From assembly GCF_040869045.1 (NCBI RefSeq), contig NC_090322.1, forward strand, positions 277,414,662 through 277,478,661: DNA of 64,000 nt, given 5' to 3'. Position numbers and translations under genes: made by a program. Under the pieces are notes generated by a model. It was not told the DNA's origin. It ran no database searches and saw only the letters and a list, made by a program, of their open reading frames with translations. Below, piece after piece: positions 11,801 to 22,860 of this stretch. Within the stretch, counting starts at the first letter, position 1; each line of letters begins with the position of its first letter. The DNA comes from Eurosta solidaginis. Lineage: Eukaryota; Arthropoda; Insecta; Diptera; Tephritidae.

Positions 11801-12317
11801 AATTGCTATGATAGACTCACATACAGAAATCCCAACAATATGTGATAATAATGAATCATCCATAACATTGCCGACAAGTACAAATAACATTAGCAAAGAC
11901 ATCATCCAAAAGCACCCAATTTTGATTGCACGTGCTTCTCCATTGGGCAATTCAACAACTACAACAACAACTACAGACAGCGAAGGTCCCATACCTGCAA
12001 CAACATCGGATGATAATAACATTTTCATTTTACCCTCGAATACAGCCGTCGCAATTAATGCACCAATAAAACTGAAAACAAAAAGATTAGAGCACAAAAT
12101 TAATTTAATTGCTGCTATTGATGCTGCTACATCATCATCAACATCCTCGGCAGAGGAAAGTAATGTCGAAGCAGAAAATCGTAGATCAAATTCCGATCAA
12201 GATTTACCTGTACTTGGTATTAGCACACCACAACAAGTTCAATCAACATTAACCAATGTCAGTTTAGTAACACCATCATGTGCAACAAAGAAGAAAACAA
12301 AACGTCGCAAAAGATAA
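8833..12317 (+). CDS. rudhira: rudhira candidate long last exon: 1160-residue charged, low-complexity tail
   Basis: The frame opens directly after an acceptor (TCTATTGAAG) and runs 1160 codons to TAA at 12315-12317, far too long for chance in such AT-rich DNA. It needs no own start: the T carried from 2321 plus GT gives Cys in frame, so joining to rudhira is supported by phase. The first ~100 residues are Asp/Ser/Asn rich (DPDFGDDDYDPNS); the rest is rich in Lys, Glu, Asn and Thr with homopolymer-like runs (a five-Asp run, a seven-Thr run) and ends in a basic KKKTKRRKR, a likely nuclear or nucleic-acid-binding signal. A short ordered-looking segment, FPALQPIEALPPLPALESLD, lies near residue 800. 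No known domain recognised; probably largely disordered. Alternatives: separate gene with an unseen 5' exon. Poly-A signals follow at 12831 and 12841. Confidence 0.75.
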
Positions 12318-12850
12318 GAATTAGCCCTATGTCTGTTTTGTATCATTTGTGTAGTTATTATATACTATTTATATATTGTATACTACACCAACGATAATAA
12401 TAGAATTTTAGTTAAAGGTGCTGTTCAACATTTATCTAGAAACGATATTGCAAAAAATTGAAAAAAAAAAAAAATATTACAAAAAGAAAAAACACAAATT
12501 ATTTGTTCTTAAATTTGTAAAAAAAAAAACAGACAACAAAAAAAAAAACAAACGTTACAATTTCTTTACGTACACACGTATATACCACATTTATCAATAT
12601 ATTTTAGCCAGCATTAAATAATTAGGTAATTGAACATTTAATTCAATGGCAAAGTATTTTAACTCAAGCAAAACAGTGGGAAAACATTCTACTGCCAATT
12701 ATGCAAATTGTACTCGTATTTACTAAAACTATACCTAAGTTCATTATTATTCACAAATCCAGGATTATGTATGCACGATAAAACCATGAAAGAAATGGTT
12801 AAATTAAATACATTTATTATTAGTTATGAGAATAAAGTAAAATAAATATC
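12318..12850 (+). promoter_or_regulatory. 3' UTR and poly-A signals of the long exon
   Basis: After the stop the DNA is very A-rich (12450-12560). Two AATAAA hexamers at 12831-12836 and 12841-12846 are the best candidates for cleavage, giving a 3' UTR of about 0.5 kb. This supports the exon being a real terminal exon. Confidence 0.55.
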
Positions 12851-13029
12851 AAATTATGTTAGTTTCTTAATATTAAACAGAAATAAAAAGATATAAATAA
12901 TTTAGACTTTGAAGACAGTTGAAAAATGATTTTTTATAATATGTATGGATCCATCATACAGACGACTAGCCTTACTGTGTGAAATTAATTTACAGTTAAA
13001 GTTGGACTAAGTTTGACATTGCCTATTTG

Positions 13030-13452
13030 GTTGCTGTTGTTGTTGTTGTAGCGATAAGGACACTCCCCGAAGGCCTTGGGGAGACGTCTGAGTTATCGAT
13101 GTTGATGGTCCTTTGCCGGATGCACATCCGATACGTTCCGGTAACAAGCACCATTATTCCCGACCATCTCGGGAACGATTTGGTATGACCACATGAAACC
13201 CATAAGCCATTACGCCCTCCCACCCCCTAGATCGATAAGGATCTTGGGGTCGCCAGAGCCTCGTCTGTTTAAGAAACAGGATTCGCCACAGGTAGGTGAG
13301 GTTGACAATCGGGTTGGAGATGCTATATATTGCGCTGGCAACCCCTTGAAAGGGTTACACTGCACAATCCCTTGAATCAATTTGGTATTTTAGTCATCTC
13401 TTACGACAGGCATACGTACCGCTGGTATATTCTAAGCCCCCTAACCCACTGG
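13030..13452 (-). repeat. CAA-tailed SINE-like repeat, copy 2
   Basis: Nearly full copy of the family at 613-1033, same orientation. On the minus strand it runs from CCCAGTGGGTTAGGGGGC to a (CAA)n tail (13031-13049). The subterminal hairpin arms CACTCCCC and GGGGAG are visible at 13060-13084. Confidence 0.8.
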
Positions 13453-14040
13453 GAGGCTGCATTTTTGGACGTTGAGTTCTATTTGAGGTTAAGGTAATTT
13501 CGCTCAATGGGTTTTGCAGATTATTCAACATAGAACATATATTTGTATGTTTTCCATAGCACAATTGTACTCTCATTGCGGAAGCGAAAGGGAATAACCT
13601 TTAATTTTTGGAGACCCATAGTTTAAGACGTCTGCCAGATAAAGTCAGACCTTACTGAGCACGATAACCAAGTCACAGGGATTCAATAATCGCTCGGTTG
13701 TGTTACTTAGGCTTTACAACAGTTATGTCCAACGTGAAAATGCATATGTGACCTGGAATAATGAAACGACACTATTGTGCGAAAATACCGTTCTTCATTT
13801 TTTGAGTGATTCTTATAGGTAATTTAACGCTCTTTCCAATGAAAGAAACCGCAGTTTTCTATTTTTCTTAGTTTTTTCACAAATAGCATTTAAAGCAAAA
13901 TCGGACCACAAATACGGTTTTTTGATACAACCGACTGTTGAGGTATTCAGGATTTTCTTTTAGACAACCATCTATGCCCAATACGTAAGCTTGTGGTAAA
14001 ATTTAATGTTGCTAGCTGTTAAAATGAGGCAGAAATGGGG

Positions 14041-14285
14041 CAGAAATGGCGAACCCTCTTATTGAACAATCGATTGTATGGGAGGAATATGCTATAGTGG
14101 TCCGATCCGGTCGATTCTGACAAATGTCAAATCCCTTCAAAATATGCGTGCTTACCAAACTTCATCAAGATATCTCAAAAATTGAGGTACTAGTTTGCGT
14201 TTAAACAAACGGACAGACGGACATGGTTAAATCAACTTAGCTCGACCCCTGATCATTTTGGTTTACTTATTGGTGGGTCTAACGG
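14041..14285. repeat. Helitron-like (DINE-type) repeat fragment
   Basis: Contains the phrase ACGGACAGACGGACATGG followed by TTAAATCAA, which resembles the (GTCC)n block of the larger elements at 15495 and 30817. It also carries a CGATTGTATGGGAGG phrase like that in the repeat units at 55270-55886. Ends are not defined. Confidence 0.45.
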
Positions 14286-14299
14286 AAACATATACATAA

Positions 14300-14775
14300 A
14301 AAATGATTTGGAGACTTGAAAATGAAAAAAATCGATTTCGACCTTTTAAGTGGGATAGGAACTATGACACAAATTCGTTTTCATTGGCAACACTTTTGCA
14401 TGTTTCTGAAGAAACCCTTAAAAAAAATGGCGAAAAAATAAATTTTTTCACCAAAACGCTCCTCAAAACCCAAATAATATTTTTTTTTTGCAAAAAACTG
14501 TTATCGCCAAAGTTTTTAGCGGACAATTTTCAGTTGGACAGGGTATACATGAAAATTTTAAAATCAAATGAAAATTTTTTAAGTAGGTCATGAAAAAACT
14601 TAAAAAATCAAAGAAAAAAAAAGTAAAAAAATTCAAATTTTGCAGGCTCGAAAATTATATTTTTGGGTATGCTTAGTGGAACTTTTTTCCTGAGCCCAAA
14701 ACCTATCGAAAAATCGATGGCGCGATATGGGTTAACTTTCGCCCATGCAAATCAACCCAGCTTAATATACACATT
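14300..14775. repeat. Dispersed repeat, copy 1
   Basis: The part at about 14645-14775, with CCTGAGCCCAAAACCTATCG and GAAAAATCGATGGCGCGATA, is repeated at about 34765-34910 with high similarity. The T-rich text before it (14450-14640) is also shared in part. No coding motif; element class unknown. Confidence 0.55.
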
Positions 14776-15494
14776 TGCATTGTTTTATGTTTAATAACCT
14801 AGTTGAAGTACTTCTAAAAGACTATATCTGGTCTGACCCTGTACTACGTTGGTAAATATATAAAAATAGCCGATAATTTGCAAAAGTGATTTTGTTATTA
14901 AAAGCAAACGGGTATTATATGAAATCTCTTTTATAATGGCGAAAATGTTGGTGATTAACATGTCGCGAATACGGAAAAAATTCGCGCGATCATTCCAATC
15001 CCTTGGAACTAACAAGCACCAAGTAAGAAAATGTTTAAGTGACAAATGATGAGCTTCTTATGAAGTTATTTTGCAGATTTGAAAGGAAGCATTTTGCTCA
15101 TTACTAAGCAAAATTAAGGACCATTTCCGCATACATGTTGGTATTTTAAAATTATGCGCCACACTCGCGATTCCTTGCTGACGGCAGCTATCAAAAATGC
15201 TGTGGAAAAGATTTTGGTGTTGGACTGGTTTTAGATATTATTGAGGAGCATATTTGTGCGAAGTGCATTAAAACTCAAACAGCAAAAATTGTATTTTACT
15301 CTAAAACAGGATTCCCAGGAGTAGTGATTAGTATCAATGGGACTCCCGTTCTCACAATTTCACCTATTTTGGCTGCATCTGAACTTCGGCCAGCCCCGTC
15401 CAACTTCGGAATGGAGCTCCATAAAGTCAAAAAATGTGTACAAAATTGTTGATTATTGTTTGATAAAAAAAGGTTTAACTACCCGCTTTAAATT

Positions 15495-18062
15495 TTTATA
15501 CTCAGTTGAGCAGAGCTCACAGAGTATATTAAGTTTGATTGGATAACGGTTGGTTGTACATATATAAAGAATCGAGATAGATATAGACTTCCATATATCA
15601 AAATAATCAGGATCGAAAAAAAATTTGATTGAGCCATGTCCGTCCGTCCGTCCGTCCGTCCGTCCGTTAACACGATAACTTGAGTAAATTTTGAGGTATC
15701 TTGATGAAATTTGGTATGTAGGTTCCTGAGCACTCATCTCAGATCGATATTTAAAATGAACGATATCGGACTATAACCACGCCCACTTTTTCGATATCGA
15801 AAATTTCGAAAAACGGAAAAAGTGCGATAATTCATTACAAAAGACAGATAAAGCGACGAAACTTGGTAGATGAGTTGAACTTATGACGCAAAATAGAAAA
15901 TTAGTAAAATTTTGGACAATGGGCGTGGCACCGCTCACTTTTAAAAGAAGGTAATTTAAAACTTTTGCAAGCTGTAATTTCGCAGTCGTTGAAGATATCA
16001 TGATGAAATTTGGCACGAACGTTGCTCTTATTACTATATGTACGCTTAATAAAAATTAGCAAAATCGGAGAAGGACCACGCCCACTTTAAAAAAAAATTT
16101 TTTTTTAAAGTAAAATTTTAACAAAAAATTTAATATCTTTACAGTATATAAGTAAATTATGTCAAGATTCAACTCCAGTAATGATATGGTGCAACAAAAT
16201 ACAAAAATAAAAGAAAATTTAAAAATGGGCGTGGCTCCGCCCTTTTTCATTTAATTTGTCTAGGATACTTTTAACGCCATAAGTCGAACAAAAATTAACC
16301 AATCCTTTTGAAATTTGGTAGGGGCATAGATTTTATGGCGTTAACTGTTTTCTGTGAAAATGGGCTAAATCGGTTGATGCCACGCCCAGTTTTTATACAC
16401 AGTCGTCCGTCTGTCCTTCCGCATGGCCGTTAACACGATAACTTGAGCAAAAATCGATATATCTTTACTAAACTCAGTTCACGTACTTATCTGAACTCAG
16501 TTTACCTTGGTATGAAAAATGAACGAAATCCGACTATGACCACGCCCACTTTTTCGATATCGAAAATTACGAAAAATGAAAAAATGCCATAATTCTATAC
16601 CAAATACGAAAAAAGGGATGAAACATGGTAAGGTAATTGGATTGTTTTATTGACGCGAAATATAACTTTAGAAAAAACTTTATAAAATGGTTGTGACACC
16701 TACCATATTAAGTAGAAGAAAATGAAAAAGTTCTGCAGGGCGAAATAAAAAACCCTTAAAATCTTGGCAGGTATTCCATATATAAATAAATTAGCGGTAT
16801 CCAACAGATGATGTTCTGGGTCACCCTGGTCCACATTTTGGTCGATATCTGGAAAACGCCTTCACATATACAACTACCACCACTCCCTTTTAAAACTCTC
16901 ATTAATACCTTTAATTTGATACCCATATCGTACAAACTCATTCTAGAGTCACCCCTGGTCCACCTTTATGGCGATATTTCTAAAAGGCGAACACCTATAG
17001 AACGAAGGCCCACTCCCTTTTAAAAATACTCATTAACACCTTTCATTTGATACCCATATCGTACAAACAAAGTCTAGAGTCACCCCTGGTCCAGAAAGGC
17101 CCACTCCCTCTTAAAATACTCATTAACACCTTTCATTTGATACCCATATCGTACAAACGCATTCTAGAGTCACACCTGGGCCATCTTTATGGCGATATCT
17201 CGAAAAGGCGTCCACCTATAGAACTAAGGCCCACTCCCTCTTAAAATACTCATTAACTCCTTTCGTTTGATACCCATATTGCACAAACGAATTCTAGAGT
17301 CACCCCTGGTCCACCTTTATGGCGATATCTCGAAAAGGGGTCCACCTATAGAACTAAGCCCCACGCCCTTTTAAAATAATCATTAACACCTTTCATTTGA
17401 TACCCATATCATACAAACAAATTCTAAAGTCACCCCTGGTCCACCTTTATGGCGATATCTCGAAAAGGTGAACACCTATAAAACGAAGGCCCACTCCATT
17501 TTAAAAATACTCATTAACATCTTTCATTTGATACCCATATCGTACAAACAAAGTCTAGAGTCACCCCTGGTCCACCTTTATTGCGATACCTCGAAAATGC
17601 GTCCACCTATAGAACTAAGGCCCACTCCCTCTTAAAATACTCATTAACTCCTTTCGTTTGATACCCATATTGCACAAACGAATTCTAGAGTCACCCTTGG
17701 TCCATCTTTACGGCGATATCTCGAAAAGGCGTCCATCTATAGAACTTAGGTCCACGCCCTTTTAAAATACTCATTAATACCTTTCATCTGATACCCATAT
17801 CGTACAAACGCATTCTAGAGTCAACCCTGACCCACCTTTATGGCTATATCCCTAAATGGCGTCCACCTATAGAACTATGGCCCACTCCCTCATAAAATAC
17901 TCTTTAATGCCTTTCATTTGATACACATGTCATACAAACACATTTCAGGGTTTCCCTCGGTTCATTTTCCTACATGGTTATTTTCCCTTATGTTGTCACC
18001 ATAGCTCTCAACTGAGTATGTAATGTTCGGTTACACCCGAACTTAACTTTCCTTACTTGTTT
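15495..18062 (+). mobile_element. Helitron-like tandem-repeat element, copy 1
   Basis: Begins TATACTCAGTTGAGCAGAGC and ends CCTTACTTGTTT. A hairpin GTTCGG/CCGAAC lies at 18025-18042, near the right end. No target duplication or terminal inverted repeat is visible. Inside are a (GTCC)n block (15640-15666), long AT-rich non-coding text with repeated GGGCGTGG phrases, and a central array of ~130-bp repeats. This layout (no TSD, subterminal hairpin, central tandem array) fits non-autonomous Helitron/Helentron (DINE-TR type) elements. Copy 2 lies inverted at 30817-33392. No Rep/helicase gene. Class assignment is inference. Confidence 0.65.
16850..17950 (+). repeat. ~130-bp tandem repeat array in Helitron-like copy 1
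   Basis: The phrase GATACCCATATCGTACAAAC recurs at 16918, 17048, 17138, 17268, 17397, 17528, 17658, 17790 and 17919 with small changes, giving a period of 129-132 bp (one unit shortened to 90). About nine units. Short open frames here are a by-product of the repeat. Confidence 0.85.
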
Positions 18063-18077
18063 GTTTTGTTTTGGTAG

Positions 18078-18466
18078 CGTTTTATGAGCCCGTGCACCAT
18101 CTAACTCTTATCAAAGGTGGTATCAAAAGACGCGTTTCGAACTACGTTTTTAGGATTCGAAAGCGGAAATTAAAGATTTTATTTCTGCCGAAAAATATTT
18201 ACAAAAATCCACAGTCATCTTTCTGCTTTGGCGGCCTTTGGTCGCGATTTGTAAAAATAACCCTGGTGGGTTCAACGCCTTTCTGCATTAGTGTGTACAA
18301 AAAATCTGGCAAAATACAACAACCACATGAAATTAGATTTTATTAGAAATAAAATTTTAAATTTTTGTTTTCGAATTCTTAAATCGGAGGTCGAAACGTG
18401 TCTTTTGATACCAACTTTGAAAATGTTTGTTAAAAATTAGGTGGTGAACCGTCTTGTAAAACGTTA
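18078..18466. mobile_element. Foldback (long inverted repeat) element, copy 1
   Basis: Inverted arms GGTATCAAAAGACGCGTTTC (from 18118) and GAAACGTGTCTTTTGATACC near 18393-18412 flank a short middle with a GCGGCC-rich core. Outer arms ACGTTTTA and TGGTGCAC-like text also pair. The same inner arm motif and core occur at 21576-22130 and 29125-29375. No coding capacity. Confidence 0.6.
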
Positions 18467-19087
18467 AGTTTTTTCAAAACAGCTGCATAATTGTATGAGA
18501 ACTGCTAGTGATCAGTTGTAAGATATTGACGTCTTTTACAACTACACCAATACATGGTTGTAAACGGTAATGCCACAAAAAGTTGTTAGACTAGACAACT
18601 CAACCGACATTTTTTTGACAGGTTGAGTTGTAATCTGTAATACCAAATTGCGATATTTCAACCCAACCAGAGTTGAGTTGTAAACGGTAATAGGGGCATT
18701 AATTAAATTTAAAAATTTAATTGCAAAATTCGTTCACAACGGCCGGCCGCTACACAGAGTCAGGCTAAGCAAAAACTTTAAACGCGTTTTCCTCGAAAAC
18801 TTGTTTTCGCAAAATAGGGTCGTTTCATGAATCCAGGTCACATATATACATATGTTAATATGTGTTGCTACGAATCAATGGCTGGCCGTGGTTTAGAGTA
18901 AAAGAAAAGTAATCAAATTGCTCTGTGAAGAAAGATCTAGACCGATAAAGAACAACCTCAAAGTTTGTTGGCATTCATTCGAATTTTTTTACTTTGTTCA
19001 GTTTGTAACTTTTTTCTGAGTGGTTGTAAAGAAAAAAAAAATTTAAGAGTGATCCCGGCAAACAATTTTTTAATCATCCTCGTTACC

Positions 19088-19403
19088 TGCGACCTTAAAA
19101 AGTTGCCCTTTTTTAATTAAGAAAATAAGTACTTGGTGCGATTTGCCCCGTCTTTCTTTTAATTTTCCGGGGGGACGGGACCTGCAAGTTTAATGCCGAC
19201 CCGAACGGCATCTGCAAGGCAGATACATTTTCACTGAAAACTGTTTCATGGCAGAAATATAGTCGGAGTGTTTGTTAAATCACTTCCGAGGGGCGACCCC
19301 CATTAGAAAAACTTGTTTCTAAATTTTTGATGTTACTTTGCTGGGAAGTTGAACCCATGACTCTCGGTGTGGTAGACGGAGCACGCTACCTCGCACATGG
19401 CGG
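19088..19403 (-). repeat. tRNA-derived SINE
   Basis: On the minus strand the head reads GAGGTAGCGTGCTCC..., then a B-box-like GGTTCAACTTCC (19355 to 19344) 40 bp later, as in tRNA-derived SINE promoters. The body includes GGGGGTCGCCCCTCGG and CTTGCAGATGCCGTTCGG, a repeat body I recognise as common in tephritid genomes. A 5' head fragment of the same family lies at 54376-54425 (+). No long open frame beyond chance. Confidence 0.65.
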
Positions 19404-19452
19404 CCGCCCTTCTTTTACGAACACCAAATTAAGATGCTATGAATTCGAAAAA

Positions 19453-19865
19453 TCAGCCCTATTCTGCATTTCGACTTGGATTGGAATTTTTTCGATTTGG
19501 CAATTTTGGTATTCTGTGTTCCAATCTCTTTCGATCCAACTTCGAATCGTTCGATTTTTTGTATTCTGCATTTCGATCGTAGTTCCGTTTTTCTTAGTTG
19601 GCGGAAAAATATTTTCTTTTTATTTTTTTATTAATTTATAACAGAATTTTAACAAAAATGTAAGTAAAACTAAAATATAAACGTTTTTCAGTGTTTTTTA
19701 CAAATTTCTTTAATTTATTTTGTTCCAATGTTCACACATTCCGTACCAACAGCTGATTTCGAAAAATCATTTGCTCTTCCTCTTCTCTTTACGATTCAGA
19801 ATACCAAACTTCGATTAAAGCGGAGCGTAGAACGGGAACGTAATCGAAATGCAGAATAGGGGTGA
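19453..19865. mobile_element. Harbinger-type MITE with internal terminal-motif repeats
   Basis: Ends CCCTATTCTGCATTTCGA (left, from 19457) and its complement at the right (to 19862). The word TATTCTG from the end recurs inside at 19510 and 19562, and near the right end at 19803 (minus), each after TTTGG or TTTTG. About 400 bp, non-coding. Target duplication not clear. Confidence 0.65.
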
Positions 19866-21177
19866 ATATTCCAAAATCCTGGGAAGTATCAGCGGCTCAC
19901 AGTAAATCCCTAAAAGAAGTGGTGTCGTAACCGTTACAGTAAAAGGGGAAAAAGTTTAGTAACATGAGAACTATAATTTTTGCAAATTTAATTCCTTACG
20001 TACGTGTCCAACACGATCTAAATATAAAAAATATCAAAATTTTAATAAGAAGTGTTAAACCGATTAATTTTTTTCCTTACTTCTTGCGACCGTGACATTT
20101 TATACATTTTCATTACGGACTCATTCAGTCTATGTGAGGTCCTCATAGACCGACCAGTTCAACCTAACCTAACCCATTCCGGAATTGTTGTATTTTTAAT
20201 CGAATTTGGAAAAAAGTTTGATTGATGACGTAGCGCTTTTGAAATTTTTCGATTTTTCGGAGTATTTAAAATTGCTTTCTGAATAAACGACTTCGCCGGT
20301 GTTACAGTTAAGCGGCTCTGGGACTATCGAAGGAGGTATAATGATGAGCTGTATGAGCTTTACGCTTTTGTGACGATATTGCAAAGAATAAAAGCCCAAA
20401 GGAAGCTTGGAAGCAATGGCGGAGACCCGCACTGAGTTAAAAGAGGCAGGTGGAGGAGACTTGAGCTCCCTTGGTGCACCCAATTGGCGACTGTTATCGC
20501 GAAACAGGGATAATTGACCTGACTTGTTACGAAACGGCCAAAATCACTTAGGCGGTTAAGCTCCAATTAATAACTATGATAATGTAAGTTTCGTACATGA
20601 TTGTAGGGCTGAATTAAATTTATTCTTTGAGGAAAAGGAAGCATTTTTGTTTTACAAAATCTCCTTGAATTAAAAAAAAAATAAAAATAAACACCACCCT
20701 CTATCAATACTGACTAAACTTTCTTAATTTTTATATAAAACTTATATAAGTGCTTTATGTTGAATTACTTACAGACTTACAGATCGCGTCCGGACATATT
20801 TTTTGCTTACATTTGACTCCTTCTATTCTCATTCCGTCCGAAAAAAGTACAAAAACTGTAAGTAAAATGTGAGCAAACATGTCTTAAGACACGAACAATG
20901 AATTAACGTCAAACAAAATTTCATTCAATCAGCTTTTCATACGTACGCAATGAAAACGTCAATCAAAAGATATTAGGTAGTAAATTATATTATTAGTTAT
21001 TAGCTCGAGACAAATATAACTTTGAGATAAAAAATGTAGTAGTAGGTAGAAGCGGGGCAAATTGGAAAAAAGTCTGAACACTGCGTGAGCAATGAAACAT
21101 GTCAATGATTTATTTGCTCTCATTTTTTAATGGTGATCTGTTTATTGCATGAACCAATGACTAAAGATCCCGTAATG
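19866..21177. other. Intron/intergenic DNA, mostly unassigned
   Basis: About 1.3 kb inside the intron before the last rudhira exon. A stretch at about 20390-20560 has the look of a decayed LINE 3' region (words such as GCTTGGAAGCAATGGCGG) but I cannot prove it. Nothing else recognised. Confidence 0.35.
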
Positions 21178-21445
21178 CATGGTTCAATTATGTACAGGTT
21201 GGCTCATCTCATCAGCTGATTTTATTTATGTCATTGCATGGTCGAAGGGATTATCAAAAGGAGATGGCAAACTCAAAATGAAACCAACACATTGGCAAAA
21301 TTTTACTTACACATACAAAAACTGCTAAGTTTTATGTTTCCATTCCATACCATTCGCACCAACACCAATACACAGATTTTGACAATTTGAACAGACATAT
21401 TTTGTTGCTTTACAGATGAGCCAACCTGTATATAGTTGAACCATG
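21178..21445. mobile_element. hAT-type MITE, copy 1, with 8-bp target duplication
   Basis: 268 bp with inverted ends starting CATGGTTCAA and ending TTGAACCATG; GTTGGCTCATCT and AGATGAGCCAAC extend the pairing. Flanked on both sides by CCGTAATG (21170-21177 and 21446-21453), an exact 8-bp duplication diagnostic of the hAT superfamily. Non-coding. A second copy lies at 51605-51865. Confidence 0.88.
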
Positions 21446-21575
21446 CCGTAATGCCACAACCGTGTATTTGTAATTTAATTTAGGAAAAAAGTTACTGTCA
21501 AATGACGCAACGCTTTTGAAGTTTTTAGGTGTCTTCAGTTATTATTTTTCTTTAAATTTTCATTGACGATTTTTA

Positions 21576-22130
21576 TTAACGAACAAAAATTTGGTAATAG
21601 TCTAGTTGAGGGGTCGACTGCTAATACGCTACCAAAAATATTGAGAGAGGTGTCAAAAGACGCGTATTAATCTCGAGAACAATAATCCGATGGCGGAAAA
21701 GAAAAATTTTATCCATGTCCGGAGATATTTGCAGTTGAAGTTGGCGATTTCCATGTGGTTGTTGTTGTGTTAGTACCCCCAAAAAAAATTGTGCATCACC
21801 GTGGCGGTAGCCACGGTTACACCACACACCCGGACTTGGCATGGCGTAGCCCAGGGTTATTTTTTATAAGCGCGGCCGAAGGCCGCCAACGTAGAAAGGT
21901 GTTCTGCGCAAAAATACTATGGATCCGATCCCCGGTTTCGGAGGTACCCGCGGGTCTTTTTTCGGTTTTTCGTTAATATCTTTTGAACGCGTTAAAATTT
22001 TTATTTTCCGCCTTCGGATTATTAATACTGATGTCAAGACGCGTCGTTTGACACCTCTCTCGATGTTTTTTGACGCGTATTAGCAGTCGACCCCTCAACT
22101 AGACTATTACCAAAAATTTTAATTTCGTAA
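21576..22130. mobile_element. Foldback element, copy 2
   Basis: Long inverted arms: GTCTAGTTGAGGGGTCGACT at the left is matched exactly, as complement, at the right, and pairing runs on through GAGAGAGGTGTCAAA, giving arms of roughly 90-100 bp. The middle (21690-22000) contains GCGGCCGAAGGCCGCC, itself a hairpin, and an AACCCTGGG-type phrase shared in opposite orientation with copy 1. Frames at 21621-21976 are shadows of the repeat. Confidence 0.72.
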
Positions 22131-22149
22131 AAGTTGATTTTTTCCTTGA

Positions 22150-22860
22150 GATTGTTTATTGTTTTCAATCAAGTTCTAAGCCAAGGGAGTTTTAACCGTT
22201 TGTGGTGATGCATAGCATTCGGTCCAGTTCAGGAGCCTAACATCGAAACCAAGAAGTATTATTTAAGGGATGCCGCAGGGCATGTTCCATCCCAACTATT
22301 GTGTATTTTTTACATATCGAAGCTGCCTTTCCCACCCGAAGTACCTACCATTGTTTTCTACGCCAATGATTACACGATACTTGCAACAGGTCCTGCCCTT
22401 TCATCTATGCACTTTGCTGTAAAATTAACAACTATCTTCCGAGTCTCGTGTTTTTTCGCCTTATGAAATTTGGCATTATCATCGACCAATTCTTCAGCGA
22501 CCATATTCACCACGTGAACCAAAAAAGAGTCGGATATTTCCTAGCCGATAAATGCCAGGCGAACCCCGTTCTCAGAGTCTAATATCCGAAGCTCCCAGTT
22601 GAAGAAAGCCAAATCCCCAGGGAATCGCTGTGGCACAACTTCCAGCTGAATACCGTATAGGTTAAACTCTTAACTAGCCAGAATCAACCCCTATATACAT
22701 AATGTATGTTTTGTATGTACGCCACCAACGTCTTTAACTTTCTTTGGTACAAAATTGTTGAAACACCAATTTTCCGTGGAATTCTGTTAGAGGATATGGC
22801 AATTTCTGAGTGATCGCACCAATTGGATGGGGCAAAGTACTGCTATAACAACAACCAAAC
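22150..22860 (+). pseudogene. Decayed Jockey-type LINE (reverse transcriptase to 3' end)
   Basis: One frame reads FYANDYTILATGP, a decayed form of the YADD box of reverse transcriptase, preceded by a GMPQG-like region and ISKLPFPPEVPTIV. Farther on another frame gives IPYRLNS and LARINPYIHN, matching the LRSGYCNRLNSYLARI block near the C-terminus of Jockey-like ORF2. It ends in ACAACAACC, the remains of a (CAA)n tail, at about 22852. Frameshifts and stops throughout. Confidence 0.62.

Larger units (their letters stand above)
15011..18698 (+). mobile_element. PIF/Harbinger deletion derivative B, split by two later insertions
   Basis: 15011-15490 matches derivative A internally, including decayed transposase text (TCGCGATTCCTTGCTGACGG at 15165-15184). 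18467-18698 matches the right end of A and ends GTAATAGGGGCA, followed by TTA. Between them sit a Helitron-like element (15495-18062) and a foldback element (about 18078-18466). The left terminal repeat is missing. Both copies keep the same transposase fragment, so they descend from one deletion derivative. Confidence 0.72.

Noticed and set aside
9743..12097. Long antisense open frames across the long rudhira exon
   Set aside because: They are shadows of the biased Lys/Asn/Ser codons on the plus strand and have low-complexity Ser/Phe/Val content.
16808..17244. Repeated short proteins ending in KRR.P.E.RPTPF in the tandem arrays
   Set aside because: They appear once per 130-bp unit in both inverted copies, with no start context; a by-product of the repeat.
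16850..17950. CRISPR-like array
   Set aside because: The repeats are ~130 bp head-to-tail without unique spacers; this is a fly nuclear sequence.
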